64,000 nucleotides of DNA from Kribbella pratensis (GCF_004366075.1 NZ_SODU01000005.1:1-64000), one strand, 5' to 3'; shown: positions 22,740-32,038, counted from the first letter of the stretch. The notes: a model not told the origin generated them from the sequence alone. Numbers and translations: made by a program.

Positions 22740-22771
22740 CCGAACACCTGTTCGATCGAACGTCTGTACGA
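22740..22771 (-). promoter_or_regulatory. Tandem LexA (SOS) boxes for the LysM gene
   Basis: CCGAACACCTGTTCGA (22740-22755) and TCGAACGTCTGTACGA (22756-22771) are adjacent and match the Gram-positive SOS box TCGAAC-N4-GTTCGA with one mismatch each. They lie 101-132 bases upstream of the LysM gene start. Confidence 0.8.
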
Positions 22772-22903
22772 ATGATTAACCGACAGCCGCCCCTCACGCA
22801 ACCACTTCCAACCAGGACACGCCCAGGAAATTCCCTGCCGCGGCAGCACCCCGCGTGCGCCTTATAACCTGACACCCGAACAAACATGCGAACCGACACG
22901 CCT

Positions 22904-22944
22904 TCGAACAGATGTTTGAAGAATCTCAGGATTCGGTCTACGGT
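22904..22944 (+). promoter_or_regulatory. lexA promoter with LexA box
   Basis: TCGAACAGATGTTTGA (22904-22919) is a SOS box. It overlaps a candidate -35, TTGAAG (22916-22921), which is followed after 17 bases by TACGGT (22939-22944). LexA bound here would block its own promoter. A weaker half-site, CCGAACAAACATGCGA, is at 22876-22891. The rest of the 370-base gap between the LysM gene and lexA shows no gene. Confidence 0.75.
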
Positions 22945-23009
22945 CATCTCAGTCGAGCAAGTTTCGGCCGGTGGGACGATCGCCGGCCCGACCCGAGGAG
23001 CTACCACCG

Positions 23010-23828
23010 ATGGCCAGGACGCCGAGCGGTTCCAGCAAAGATGACCGGGGCGGTGGGGCGGGACAGCAAGGGCCCGCGCGCACTGGCGCGGACAAGGGTG
23101 CGGGCAAGGCGGACCGGACCGTCGCGGAGCTGCCGGACGGACCGGCGGACGCCACCGGGCTGACGCCGCGCCAGCGCCGCGTGCTGGACGTGATCCGCGA
23201 CTCGGTGGACAGCCGCGGCTACCCGCCGTCGATGCGCGAGATCGGTGAGCGGGTCGGCCTGACCAGCTCCTCCTCGGTGTCGCACCAGCTGCGAGTGCTC
23301 GAGCAGAAGGGCCTCCTCCGCCGCGACCCGAACCGGCCGCGGGCGATCGAGGTCCGCTACCCCGGCGAGCTGGACGCGGCGGCCCGGCGGTCGGCGGTCG
23401 GCTCGGTGCGGCAGACGACGTACGACGAGACCGGGGCCGGCGACGCGCATCCGGACGCGGTGTACGTGCCGGTGGTCGGCCAGATCGCCGCCGGTAACCC
23501 GATCCTCGCCGAGCAGGACATCGAAGAGGTCTTCCCGTTGCCCAAGGCAATGGTCGGCGAGGGCACGCTGTTCATGCTGAAGGTCAAGGGCGAGTCGATG
23601 ATCGACGCGGCCATCTGCGACGGCGACTGGGTGGTCGTGCGGCAGGAGCAGACCGCGGAGAACGGCGACATCGTGGCCGCGATGATCGACGGCGAGGCCA
23701 CCGTGAAGCGGTTCAAGAAGACCAAGACCGAGATCCTGCTGCTACCACACAACCCCGCTTTCGAGCCGATCGACGGCAAGGACGCGGTCATTCTCGGAAA
23801 GGTCGTAACAGTTCTGCGCCGAGTCTGA
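23010..23828 (+). CDS. lexA: SOS repressor LexA
   Basis: A 272-residue repressor and self-cleaving S24 peptidase. After a disordered Gly/Lys-rich extension of about 45 residues, longer than in E. coli, comes the winged helix (LTPRQRRVLDVIRDSV, YPPSMREIGERVGL, SSSSVSHQL). The Ala-Gly cleavage site lies in VGQIAAGNPILAE, the catalytic Ser in VKGESMIDAAI and the Lys in GEATVKRFKK. On RecA-ssDNA signal it cuts itself and releases SOS genes. The start ATG at 23010 has GAGGAG ten bases upstream. The divergent LysM gene and lexA itself carry LexA boxes. Confidence 0.97.
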   Translation: MARTPSGSSKDDRGGGAGQQGPARTGADKGAGKADRTVAELPDGPADATGLTPRQRRVLDVIRDSVDSRGYPPSMREIGERVGLTSSSSVSHQLRVLEQKGLLRRDPNRPRAIEVRYPGELDAAARRSAVGSVRQTTYDETGAGDAHPDAVYVPVVGQIAAGNPILAEQDIEEVFPLPKAMVGEGTLFMLKVKGESMIDAAICDGDWVVVRQEQTAENGDIVAAMIDGEATVKRFKKTKTEILLLPHNPAFEPIDGKDAVILGKVVTVLRRV

Positions 23829-23876
23829 CATATCGGACGGCGAGCGAAGTCGGGCGTGTCGTGTCAGCATTGAGCT

Positions 23877-24386
23877 ATGACGACTGTCTATGACTTCAGC
23901 GCCACGCGGATCGAAGGCAATGAACAGTCTCTTGCCGATTTCCGCGACCAGGTGCTCCTGGTGGTGAACACGGCCTCGCAGTGTGCCCAGACCCCGCAGT
24001 ACACGGGTCTGCAGAAGCTCTACAAGACGTACCGTCGGCAGGGCTTCTCGGTGCTCGGTTTTCCCTGCGACCAGTTCGGCCACCAGGAGCCTGGCGACGA
24101 GAACGAGATCGCGAACTTCTGCTCGACGATCTACCACGTCACGTTCCCGATGTTCGCCAAGGTCGACGTCAACGGGTCGCGGACGATCCCGTTGTACAAC
24201 TGGCTGAAACGCGAGCAGGGCGGCCTGCTCGGCGGCCGGATCAAGTGGAACTTCACCAAGTTCCTGCTCGGTCGCGACGGCGGGGTGATCGCGCGCTACG
24301 CGCCGACTCACTCACCCGAGAAGCTGGTCGACAAGATCGAGGCCGCACTGGCGGTGCCGGCGCCGTCCCGGGAAACGAACGACTGA
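23877..24386 (+). CDS. Glutathione peroxidase-like thiol peroxidase
   Basis: A 169-residue thioredoxin-fold peroxidase. The peroxidatic Cys36 lies in LLVVNTASQCAQTPQY, the family loop FPCDQFGHQEPG follows with Cys64, and Cys82 (ANFCSTIYHVTF) is placed like the resolving cysteine of the thioredoxin-dependent enzymes. KWNFTKFLLGRDG provides the active-site Trp and Asn. Actinobacteria lack glutathione, so mycoredoxin or thioredoxin is the likely reductant (inference). It removes peroxides in the cytosol. The start has no clear ribosome binding site. It lies 48 bases after lexA, which may be chance. Confidence 0.93.
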   Translation: MTTVYDFSATRIEGNEQSLADFRDQVLLVVNTASQCAQTPQYTGLQKLYKTYRRQGFSVLGFPCDQFGHQEPGDENEIANFCSTIYHVTFPMFAKVDVNGSRTIPLYNWLKREQGGLLGGRIKWNFTKFLLGRDGGVIARYAPTHSPEKLVDKIEAALAVPAPSRETND

Positions 24387-24492
24387 AATTCGGTCATTTT
24401 CTGCGACAGTTGAACAGAGAATGTCTCAGCGCCGCAGAACCATTCTCCGCATTTCGAACAATTCGGTCCGCGGCCGCAGGTCTCCAATACAT

Positions 24493-25467
24493 TCAGGGGC
24501 GCTCCACGAGGACCGATTCCGGGTTGATGTCGAGGCGTAAACCGCGCCATACCGGATGCCGCAGCCGGCCGTCGCCGCCCCAGCCGGAGTAGGTGACTTC
24601 GGCGACCAGCGCCGGGTCGAGCCAGTGCGCGCGGCGCCGGTCCGTCATCGGGATGCCCGACGCGTCGAACGCCGGCCGGTCGATCTCCAGACCGGTCAAC
24701 TCGGCGCTCAGCAGGTCCAGTGTCGCGAAGTCGAGTCCGGAGCCGACCTTGCCGATCAGCACCAGCTCGTCTCCGGCGTACGCGCCACAGTAGAAGGAGC
24801 CGATCTTCCCCTCCCGGTTCCCCTCCCCCGGATGCCAGCCGCACAGCACGACGTCTCTGGTCTGCACCGGCTTGATCTTGATCCAGTCGGCGCTGCGCCG
24901 GCCCGGCAGGTACCGCGACTTGCGCCGCTTCGCCACCACGCCTTCGAGCCCTTGCGCAGCAGACTGTTCGAGGGCCTGTTCGCTGTCCAGCAGTGCCGGC
25001 GGCACCTCCCAGAACGGGTCGCCGATGTCCAGCGACTCGAGCAGCCCGCGACGATCGTCGTACGTTGCCTCTAGCAACCACTCGCCGTCGAAGCGGAGCA
25101 GGTCGAACAGCCGCACGGACACCGGCACCTCGGTGATCAGGTGCCGGAGCTGGCGAGGGTCGCGGACATGCATCCGCCGCTGCAGCAGGCCGAAGGACGG
25201 TGCCCCGTTCTCGTCCAGCGTGACGATCTCACCGTCCAGTACGGCGGGCAGCCGCAACCCCGGCGCCTCCGCCAGGCCGATCAGCTCGGGGTAACCGCCG
25301 GACACGTCGTGGCTGTTCCGCGACCACAGCCGGCAGACCCCGTCGTCGACCTCGGCGATGACGCGGATACCGTCCCACTTCATCTCGTACGACCAGCCCG
25401 CTCCGGACGGCATCTGCCCCAGCGCCGCCATCATCGGCAGCACCGGCGGACCGGTCACCGGACTCAT
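24493..25467 (-). CDS. ATP-dependent DNA ligase (LigD/LigC-type)
   Basis: A 324-residue ligase. The adenylation motif is WSYEMKWDGIRVIAEV, with Lys30 the residue that takes AMP. DGEIVTLDENGAPSFGLLQRR (motif III), GLEGVVAKRRKSRYLPG (motif IV), DWIKIKP (motif V) and an OB-fold (GWHPGEGNREGKIGSFYCG) follow. It corresponds to the ligase domain of LigD, or to LigC, without polymerase or nuclease domains, and seals DNA breaks in non-homologous end joining or base repair. It lies 7 bases downstream of the DinG-like helicase gene on the same strand, a likely DNA-repair operon. No ku gene is in the window. Confidence 0.92.
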   Translation of the reverse strand: MSPVTGPPVLPMMAALGQMPSGAGWSYEMKWDGIRVIAEVDDGVCRLWSRNSHDVSGGYPELIGLAEAPGLRLPAVLDGEIVTLDENGAPSFGLLQRRMHVRDPRQLRHLITEVPVSVRLFDLLRFDGEWLLEATYDDRRGLLESLDIGDPFWEVPPALLDSEQALEQSAAQGLEGVVAKRRKSRYLPGRRSADWIKIKPVQTRDVVLCGWHPGEGNREGKIGSFYCGAYAGDELVLIGKVGSGLDFATLDLLSAELTGLEIDRPAFDASGIPMTDRRRAHWLDPALVAEVTYSGWGGDGRLRHPVWRGLRLDINPESVLVERP

Positions 25468-25474
25468 GACTGGC

Positions 25475-27472
25475 TCATGTGGTCTGCAACCGCTTCAGCG
25501 CGCCGAGCACCTTCTCACGATCGGCGGTCGGCCACATCGGGGGCAAGGAGGCGCGCAGGAACGCGCCGTACCGCTGGGTGACGATGCGGGGGTCGAGGAT
25601 CGCGACGACGCCGCGGTCCGAGCTGCGGCGGATCAGCCGGCCGGTGCCCTGCGCGAGCAGCAGTCCGGCGTGCGTCGCGGCCACGGACATGAACCCGTTG
25701 CCGCCCGCCTCGTCGACAGCACGCTGGCGCGCCGCCATCAGCGGCTCGTCCGGGCGCGGGAACGGGATCCGGTCGATGATCACCAGGTTGCAGGTCGACC
25801 CCGGCACGTCGATTCCCTGCCACAGCGACAGTGTGCCGAACAGTGACGTCTCGGGATCCTCGACGAACTCACGGGCCAGCTCGCCGAGTTGCGCGTCGCC
25901 CTGGCAGAGCACCTTGAGGTCGGTGGCCTCGCGGACCGCGGCGGTCGCCGCCTCGGCCGCACGGCGGGACGAGAACAGGCCGAGGGTCCGTCCGCCGGCC
26001 GCGGTGACCAGGTCGATGATCTCCTCGAACTGCTTCTTGCCCAGTCCGTCGCGGTGCGGCGGCGGGAGGTGCTTGGCGACGTACAGGATCGCCTGCTTCT
26101 CGTACTCGAACGGGGAGCCGACGTCGAGACCGCGCCACGGCAGTGGAGCGGTCTCGGAGGAGTCGTCCAGCTCGGGCATCTCTTCGTCGTCCGCGAGCTT
26201 GTCGGACGGCCGCAGGCCGACCTGGCGGGCGATCGCGTCGAAGTCACCGCCGAGTGTCAGCGTCGCGGAGGTGAGCACCGCCGTACGGTCGCGGAGAACC
26301 AGTTCGCGGAGCAGGCCGGCGACGGTGAGCGGGGCGATCCGGAGCTCGCGGCCGAAGCGGTCGCGGTCGATCATCCAGACCACGTCGGCGTCGCTCAGCG
26401 CGGCGACCCGCTCGGCGACGTCGAAGATCTCCTTGACCGCGCCCTTGGACTGCCGCTTGGCGCCGTCCGGGTCGTCGTCCTTGTCGTCCGACTTCTTGTT
26501 CAGGTCGGAGTACATGGCGCGGGCCGCGTCGCGGACCAGGGCGGCGGCCTCCAGGACCGGCGCGTTGGAGGCCTCGATCCGGCCCTCGCGGGTGCCGTCG
26601 AGCGCGGCCCGGAGCGCGTCGGAGGCGTCGATCAGGTCGTCGGCCTTGTCGTCGTCGACGAACCGGCGGCCGCGTTTGGCGGCGCGCTCGACCATCTGCG
26701 GGGACAGCTCGTCGCCGGCCGCACCGGTGACCCGGGCGGGCAGTTCGTGCGCCTCGTCCACGATGACGACGTCGTGCTCGGGCAGGACGGTCCGGTTCTC
26801 GAAGGCGTCGATCGAGAGCAGGGCGTGGTTGGTGATGACGATATCGGCCTTACGGGCGTGCTCCTTGGCCTTCTCGGCGAAGCACTCCTCGCCGTACGGG
26901 CACTTCTGCGCGCCGAGGCACTCGCGCGCGCTGATCGCGACCTGCTGCCAGGCCTGGTACTGGTGTGACGGGGCATGGTCCCGATCGCCGGCCTCGCCGT
27001 CGGCGAGCTGCTGCTCGGCCCAGTCGCGGAGCTCGACGACCTGACGGCCGATCTCCCCCGACGGCGGCACGTCGACGAGCATGCCGTCGTCGTCCGGCGC
27101 GCCCTCCCGGATCCGGTGCAGGCAGGCGTAGTTGTTCCGCCCCTTCTGGATCGCGTACGCCGGTCTGCGCGGCAGGAGCTTCTCGGTCGCGTCGAGCAAC
27201 GCCGGCACGTCGCGGTCGACGAGCTGGGACTGCAGCGCGAGGGTCGCCGTCGACACGACGACGCGACGGTCCTCGATGGCGTGCAGCAGTGCGGGCACGA
27301 GGTACCCGAGGGACTTGCCGGTGCCGGTTCCTGCTTGGACGAGCAGATGCGATCCGTCGTGCATCGCGGTGTCGACGGCCTGCGCCATCTCCACCTGCCC
27401 CGGCCGTGTCTGACCGGCGATCCCGGCCACGGCAGCTTCCAGCAGATCCCGCACATCAACACCCACCGCCAT
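25475..27472 (-). CDS. DinG/XPD-type ATP-dependent DNA helicase
   Basis: A 665-residue superfamily 2 helicase. Walker A is LLVQAGTGTGKSLGYLVP, the DEAH box VVIVDEAHELPAR. Four cysteines between them (YACLHRI, ARECLGAQKCPYGEECF) are spaced like the iron-sulfur cluster ligands of the XPD/DinG family. Motifs V/VI appear as FGTLSLWQGIDVPGSTCNLVII and LAQGTGRLIRRSSDRG. It unwinds DNA 5' to 3' and helps clear R-loops or damaged forks (family knowledge). No LexA box was seen in the 111 bases upstream, so SOS control is not evident. It probably shares a transcript with the ligase gene. Confidence 0.93.
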   Translation of the reverse strand: MAVGVDVRDLLEAAVAGIAGQTRPGQVEMAQAVDTAMHDGSHLLVQAGTGTGKSLGYLVPALLHAIEDRRVVVSTATLALQSQLVDRDVPALLDATEKLLPRRPAYAIQKGRNNYACLHRIREGAPDDDGMLVDVPPSGEIGRQVVELRDWAEQQLADGEAGDRDHAPSHQYQAWQQVAISARECLGAQKCPYGEECFAEKAKEHARKADIVITNHALLSIDAFENRTVLPEHDVVIVDEAHELPARVTGAAGDELSPQMVERAAKRGRRFVDDDKADDLIDASDALRAALDGTREGRIEASNAPVLEAAALVRDAARAMYSDLNKKSDDKDDDPDGAKRQSKGAVKEIFDVAERVAALSDADVVWMIDRDRFGRELRIAPLTVAGLLRELVLRDRTAVLTSATLTLGGDFDAIARQVGLRPSDKLADDEEMPELDDSSETAPLPWRGLDVGSPFEYEKQAILYVAKHLPPPHRDGLGKKQFEEIIDLVTAAGGRTLGLFSSRRAAEAATAAVREATDLKVLCQGDAQLGELAREFVEDPETSLFGTLSLWQGIDVPGSTCNLVIIDRIPFPRPDEPLMAARQRAVDEAGGNGFMSVAATHAGLLLAQGTGRLIRRSSDRGVVAILDPRIVTQRYGAFLRASLPPMWPTADREKVLGALKRLQTT

Positions 27473-27583
27473 ACCCTAGCCCGCACCCCGGACAGATTCC
27501 GCTCCAACAGGCACCGCTGTGGATAACCGACCTTGCGCCTGCTGCAACCCGCCGGCGGCACAACAACCTGCCAGCCGCGCAAG

Positions 27584-29884
27584 CTAGACGACGGCGCCTC
27601 GGTCGGGCTGGGCGTCGCGGTCTACCTGGGTGCGCTTGGGTCGGGGTGGAGGGGCCGGGTAGCGGCGTTCGAGTTCCAGGAGTAAAGGTGCTGCGGTGAG
27701 GTTAGAGGAGTAGGTGCCGACGACGATGCCCAGGAGCAGTGCCAGGGAGAAGTCGGCGAGGGAGTCGCCGCCGAGGAACAGCAGCGCGGCGAGGATGAAC
27801 AGGGTCGAGATACCGGTGTTGATGGTTCGTGGCAGGACGTTCACGATCGCGGTGTCGATCGTCGTGCCGAGGTTGTCGGTGGCCCGGGCGCTGCGGGTCT
27901 CGCGGATCCGGTCGAAGACGACCACCGAGTCGTTCACCGTGTAGCCGATGACGGTCAGGATCGCGGCCAGGAAGATGCCGTCGATCGGCCTCCCGGTCCA
28001 GGCGAACACACCGACCACGACCGCGACGTTCTGCAGCAGCGCGAGAACAGCGCCGGCGCCGAACGTCCAGCGGAACCGCGCGGCCAGGTACGCCAACTGG
28101 GCGAGCAGGGCGATGCCGAGGGCGATCAGGCCCTTGTTCCGCAGCTCCTCACCGAGCGACGGCCCGATGCTCTCGTTGCGGATCACCTCGGCGTCGCCGC
28201 CGATCCGGGCCAGCGACTCCTTGATCTTCACTGCTTCGTCGTCGCTGATCGTGCCGGTCCGCACGGTGATGTCGTCGGTCCCGGACGCCTGCACGACCGC
28301 GGTCGGGTACCCGGCCTCGGCGACGGCGGCGCGCGCCTGGTCCGGCGTGATGCGTTGCGCCGTACTGACCTCGATCAGCCGGCCGCCGGTGAACTCGATG
28401 CCGAGGTTCAGGCCGCGGACGGCGACGCCCGCGACGCTCACGATGATCGCGACGGCGGTGATGACGAGCCAACGGCGGCTGTGCTTCATCAGTGCCGGCT
28501 GCCGGGCTTCCAGCCAGGTCCGGACCCGGCCGTGGCCGGCGATCCCGCTCAGGCCCGGGCGGCGCAGGACGAATCCACGCGACACGACGAACTCGGCGAG
28601 AACGCGGGTCACCACGAGGGCCGACAGCATCGACGCGATCACACCGATCGAGAGCGTGACGCCGAACCCGCGGACGGGACCCGCGGCCAGGACGAACAGC
28701 AGGCCGGCCGCCAGGAGCGTGGTGATGTTGGAGTCGGCGATCGCGGACAGCGCGTTCTGGAAGCCACTGCGCAGCGATCTGCGCAGGCCGTCGGTGCGGC
28801 CGGCGATGAAGTCCTCGCGGGCGCGCTCGAACACCAGGACGTTCGCGTCGACCGCCATCCCGATCGCGAGCACGAATCCGGCCAGGCCGGGCAGGGTGAG
28901 GGTGGCTCCGAGCGCGGTGAGTGCGGCGTACGACATCGCGGCGTACCCGACCAGACCGATGACCGCCATCAGGCCGACGAGGCGGTAGACCACGATGATG
29001 AAGAGCGCTGTCAGCGCGAGGCCGATGATTGCGGCGAGCGCGCTGGCCTGGATCGCGTCCTGGCCGAGCGACGGCCCGACCGTGCGCTGGTCGATCACCT
29101 CGACCGGCACGGGCAGAGCGCCACCGGAGATCAGCGCGGCCAGGTCCTTCGCGCCCGCCTCGGTGAAGGAGCCGGAGATCGTGGTGCTGCCGCCGGCGAT
29201 GCCGATCTTGCAGAGCTGGTTGCCGCCGTTCGGGTCCACCTGCGGCGAGCTGATGACCTCGTTGTCGAGGACGATCGCGATCAGCCGCTGCGGGGTGCCG
29301 ACCGGGTTGCAGGCGGCCTTGCCGGTGATGTTCGCCCAGATCTTGCCGCCGTCGCCCTTGAAGTTCATCTCGACGAACCAGCCCTGCGCGACCTGCTGCG
29401 GGTCGAGCCGGCCCTCGGCGCCGCTGACCAGTTCGCCGGTCATCGCGGGTTTGGCGAGCCGCAGGAGGCCCTGGCCGCCCTCGGGCGGCAGGTAGGTCTC
29501 CCCCGCCGCGGGCTTGGCCGGCTTGGCCGCGACCTGGTCGAGCACCTCGTGGAACGTGAGCTGTGCGGTCTTGCCGATCACCTTGGCGGCCTCGCGCGGG
29601 TCCTGGACGCCGGGCAGCTCGACGATGATCCGGTTCTCGCCCTGGCGGGTGACGTTCGGCTCGCTGACGCCGAGCGCGTCGATCCGCCGGTGCAAAACCT
29701 GGGTGGCCTTGTCAGTGGTCTCCTTGGTCGCCTTGACCGTCGGCGAGTCCTTCGCCTGGAGGACGATCTGCGTTCCGCCGCGCAGGTCGAGACCGAGCTG
29801 TGGTTTCGCCGTCAGCGTGACGTACGTCGACGCCGCCAGGATCAGGAAGGCGAGAAGTGCACGGACAAGGGACGACCGGTTCAC
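27584..29884 (-). CDS. secDF: Fused SecD-SecF protein-export membrane protein
   Basis: A 766-residue fusion. The SecD half starts with a membrane helix and PQLGLDLRGGTQIVLQA, a large extracellular P1 region with Ala/Lys-rich linker, and then helices including LTLPGLAGFVLAIGMAVDANVLVFER. The SecF half begins near residue 470 with GLNLGIEFTGGRLIEV and contains FLAAILTVIGYTVNDSVVVFDRIRE. Twelve helices in all are expected. It uses the proton gradient to pull secreted proteins out after SecA has pushed them. Most actinobacteria have separate secD and secF; a fused second copy is known in Streptomyces, so this may be the extra paralogue. The GTG start has GGAGG upstream. The C-terminal tail is short and basic. 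Confidence 0.95.
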   Translation of the reverse strand: MNRSSLVRALLAFLILAASTYVTLTAKPQLGLDLRGGTQIVLQAKDSPTVKATKETTDKATQVLHRRIDALGVSEPNVTRQGENRIIVELPGVQDPREAAKVIGKTAQLTFHEVLDQVAAKPAKPAAGETYLPPEGGQGLLRLAKPAMTGELVSGAEGRLDPQQVAQGWFVEMNFKGDGGKIWANITGKAACNPVGTPQRLIAIVLDNEVISSPQVDPNGGNQLCKIGIAGGSTTISGSFTEAGAKDLAALISGGALPVPVEVIDQRTVGPSLGQDAIQASALAAIIGLALTALFIIVVYRLVGLMAVIGLVGYAAMSYAALTALGATLTLPGLAGFVLAIGMAVDANVLVFERAREDFIAGRTDGLRRSLRSGFQNALSAIADSNITTLLAAGLLFVLAAGPVRGFGVTLSIGVIASMLSALVVTRVLAEFVVSRGFVLRRPGLSGIAGHGRVRTWLEARQPALMKHSRRWLVITAVAIIVSVAGVAVRGLNLGIEFTGGRLIEVSTAQRITPDQARAAVAEAGYPTAVVQASGTDDITVRTGTISDDEAVKIKESLARIGGDAEVIRNESIGPSLGEELRNKGLIALGIALLAQLAYLAARFRWTFGAGAVLALLQNVAVVVGVFAWTGRPIDGIFLAAILTVIGYTVNDSVVVFDRIRETRSARATDNLGTTIDTAIVNVLPRTINTGISTLFILAALLFLGGDSLADFSLALLLGIVVGTYSSNLTAAPLLLELERRYPAPPPRPKRTQVDRDAQPDRGAVV

Positions 29885-29982
29885 CGAATCCTCCGGAGAT
29901 AGGCACCCGCAGTACAGGTGTCATGACAGAGAGCATCCACGCAGATGTGGAACGCCCAGTGTACGAACGCCATCAAGCGACG

Positions 29983-30088
29983 GATCTGCAGCTCGACAGG
30001 AGGTGTCGGCGCGGCCGGAGCATCTTCACGCTTGGCTGGGGCGACGATCGGCCCTTACTTCGGGACACCTCCTGTCGAGCTGCCGATC
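29983..30088. repeat. Long inverted repeat (25-bp arms) between MacR-like and SecDF genes
   Basis: The arms 29983-30007 and 30064-30088 are complementary over 25 bases with one mismatch; the inner 20 are perfect (GCAGCTCGACAGGAGGTGTC and its complement). The loop is 56 bases. The right arm ends 3 bases from the stop of the response-regulator gene. It could be a large terminator, or a miniature terminal-inverted-repeat element; no target-site duplication was seen. The rest of 29885-29982 shows no gene. Confidence 0.8.
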
Positions 30089-30091
30089 GAA

Positions 30092-30730
30092 TCACTCGGG
30101 CGCGTCGAGGCCGTTTTCTATGGCGTAGCGGACGAGTTCGGCTCGGTTGTGGAGTTGGAGTTTGCGGAGGGTGTTCTGGACGTGGTTCTCGACTGTGCGG
30201 TGCGAGAGGACGAGGCGGGTGGCGATCTGTTTGGCGGTGAGGCCGCGGGCGACCAGGCGCAGTACCTCGGTTTCGCGGTCGGTGAGGTGCGGGACCTCGG
30301 GGCCGGTCTCGCCCAGGCGGCGGTACTCCCCCAGCAGCAGTCCGGCCAGGCCGGCGCTGAAGATCGCGTCGCCCTCGGCGGTACGGCGTACTGCCTCGTC
30401 GAACTCGTCCAGGGACGCCGACTTCACCAGATACCCGGATGCGCCGTTCTTGACCGCTGCGAGTACGTCGTCCTGCTCGGCGCTGGCCGACAGCACCAGG
30501 ACGCGCGCGTCGGGGAGGGCCGTGGTGATCTCGCGGGTCGCGTCCACCCCCGAGCCGTCGCCGAGTTGCAGGTCCATCACCACCACGTCCGGGCGGGTCG
30601 CGAGTGCGATCTTCACCGCGCTCGCGACGTCCGAGGCAGTCGCGCAGACGTCGTACCCACGGCTCCCGAGGTCGCGCGCCACACCCTCCCGCCACATCGG
30701 ATGATCGTCGACGATCATGATTCGCGTCAC
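30092..30730 (-). CDS. NarL-type response regulator (MacR-like)
   Basis: A 212-residue response regulator. The receiver domain starts TRIMIVDDHPMWREGV, the phospho-acceptor is Asp53 (VVVMDLQLGDGSG), and Thr/Ser (VLVLSAS) and Lys (GYLVKSAS) complete the site. The C-terminal LuxR/NarL helix-turn-helix is LTDRETEVLRLVARGLT, KQIATRLVLSHRTVENHV. The GTG start has GGAGG four bases upstream and overlaps the kinase stop (GTGA), so the pair is co-translated. Together with the MacS-type kinase this resembles the MacRS system of Streptomyces coelicolor, which affects development and envelope genes (family knowledge; orthology not tested). Confidence 0.93.
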   Translation of the reverse strand: MTRIMIVDDHPMWREGVARDLGSRGYDVCATASDVASAVKIALATRPDVVVMDLQLGDGSGVDATREITTALPDARVLVLSASAEQDDVLAAVKNGASGYLVKSASLDEFDEAVRRTAEGDAIFSAGLAGLLLGEYRRLGETGPEVPHLTDRETEVLRLVARGLTAKQIATRLVLSHRTVENHVQNTLRKLQLHNRAELVRYAIENGLDAPE

Positions 30731-31851
30731 GAAACCTCCACCTTCAGCTCCCACTCGGTTCCTTCGCCGGGGGCGGTCCGGACGGTGACGGTGCCGCCCA
30801 GGTCGGCGATCCGGCCGCGGATGGACTGGCTGACGCCCAGGTGCCCGTTCACGCGGGCCTGCTCGAGGCGCGCGGGCGTCGTACCGACTCCGTCGTCGCG
30901 GATCGACACCCCGACTTCCTCGCCGAGGTCCTCGACCACCACCCAGGACCGGGCGTCGGGGCCGGCGTGCTTCGCGACGTTGCTCAGCGCTTCTTTGACC
31001 GCGGCAACCAGTTCCTCGGCCGTGGCGGCAGGCAGCGGGACCTGCGTGGCCGGTACGACGACGTCGATCCGGGTCGTGGCCAGCGGCAACAACAGTCCAC
31101 ACAGATCAACGCGATCGCCCGACGCAACGGTCAGGCGGGTGGACATCAAGGTGCGGAGGGCAACTTCCTGTTCGGCGGCCAGCTGCGCCAGTTCGGTCGC
31201 TTCGCCGCCGATCGCCGTACCGCGCCGCTGCACCTGGGCCAGGACCTGCAGTACGCCGTCGTGAATCGAGCGACTGAGCCGCAGCCGCTCGGCGGTCGCG
31301 CTCTCCGCGGCGATCGCCTCGCGCAGCCGAACGCCCGCCTGCCGCAGGGTCGAGGCGGCGTACCCGACGACCAGACCAGCCACCAGCAGCAGTTGGACGT
31401 TGCTGAGGATCTTCGAGGCGTGCTCGACGCCCCGCAGCGACAGCAGTGCCAGGCTGATCGTGGCGGCGCCGAGCAGGCCGCCGTCGCGGCCGCGCGAGAT
31501 GGCGAGCGCGAGGACCGGCCCGGCCGCCCACACCGAGGTCAGGACAGAGGCGCCGGCGCGGATGTCGAGCAGCGGTTGCGCCCACAAGGTCGCGAACATG
31601 CAGCCGACGGTGACGATCAGGTCCGCGAACGCGAGCCGCGTGTTGCGGCGGCCCCAGCGGCGGCTGTAGCCGTACGACGAGATCAGCGTCCAGACCCCCA
31701 TCACGGCCAGCTGGAGCACCGCGCCGTACGGGCGGACGATACCGTCCCAACGCGTCCACACGCCGAAGCACGCGAACGCCCAGGTCAGCAGGCGGAACAC
31801 GACCAGCGCACGCCACAGCGGCTGCAGCAGGTCGACTGTCTCGCGCTCCAC
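30727..31851 (-). CDS. MacS-family sensor histidine kinase
   Basis: A 374-residue membrane kinase. Five or six hydrophobic segments fill residues 15-168. The dimerisation/phospho-acceptor helix LRLSRSIHDGVLQVLAQV contains His197. The HATPase domain has VKEALSNVAKHAG (N box), VSIRDDGVGTTP (G1 box) and IADLGGTVTVRTAPGEGTEW. This is the HisKA_3/NarX-type catalytic region. The signal is unknown; the sensor seems to be the membrane part itself. The GTG start at 31851 lacks a clear ribosome binding site, so the exact N-terminus is open. The stop overlaps the response-regulator start. Confidence 0.9.
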   Translation of the reverse strand: MERETVDLLQPLWRALVVFRLLTWAFACFGVWTRWDGIVRPYGAVLQLAVMGVWTLISSYGYSRRWGRRNTRLAFADLIVTVGCMFATLWAQPLLDIRAGASVLTSVWAAGPVLALAISRGRDGGLLGAATISLALLSLRGVEHASKILSNVQLLLVAGLVVGYAASTLRQAGVRLREAIAAESATAERLRLSRSIHDGVLQVLAQVQRRGTAIGGEATELAQLAAEQEVALRTLMSTRLTVASGDRVDLCGLLLPLATTRIDVVVPATQVPLPAATAEELVAAVKEALSNVAKHAGPDARSWVVVEDLGEEVGVSIRDDGVGTTPARLEQARVNGHLGVSQSIRGRIADLGGTVTVRTAPGEGTEWELKVEVS

Positions 31852-32038
31852 GCGGAACAGTCTGCCAAGCGCCAGGGGTGGAATGCGTGAGCCCTTCTAC
31901 TCAGAGTGCAGGTTTCCCCGCTCGTTCACAGGAATTCCTCAGTTCCACTTCAGCTGACGCTCATTTCCCCGTACTCTCGCGCAAAACACGCTCGGGGGAG
32001 CTACGAACACACTGCGTTATCAGACACGGAGGGGAATC

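Noticed and set aside
24387..24492. Possible small gene or terminator between the peroxidase and ligase genes
   Set aside because: No frame with a ribosome binding site and no good hairpin was found in these 106 bases.
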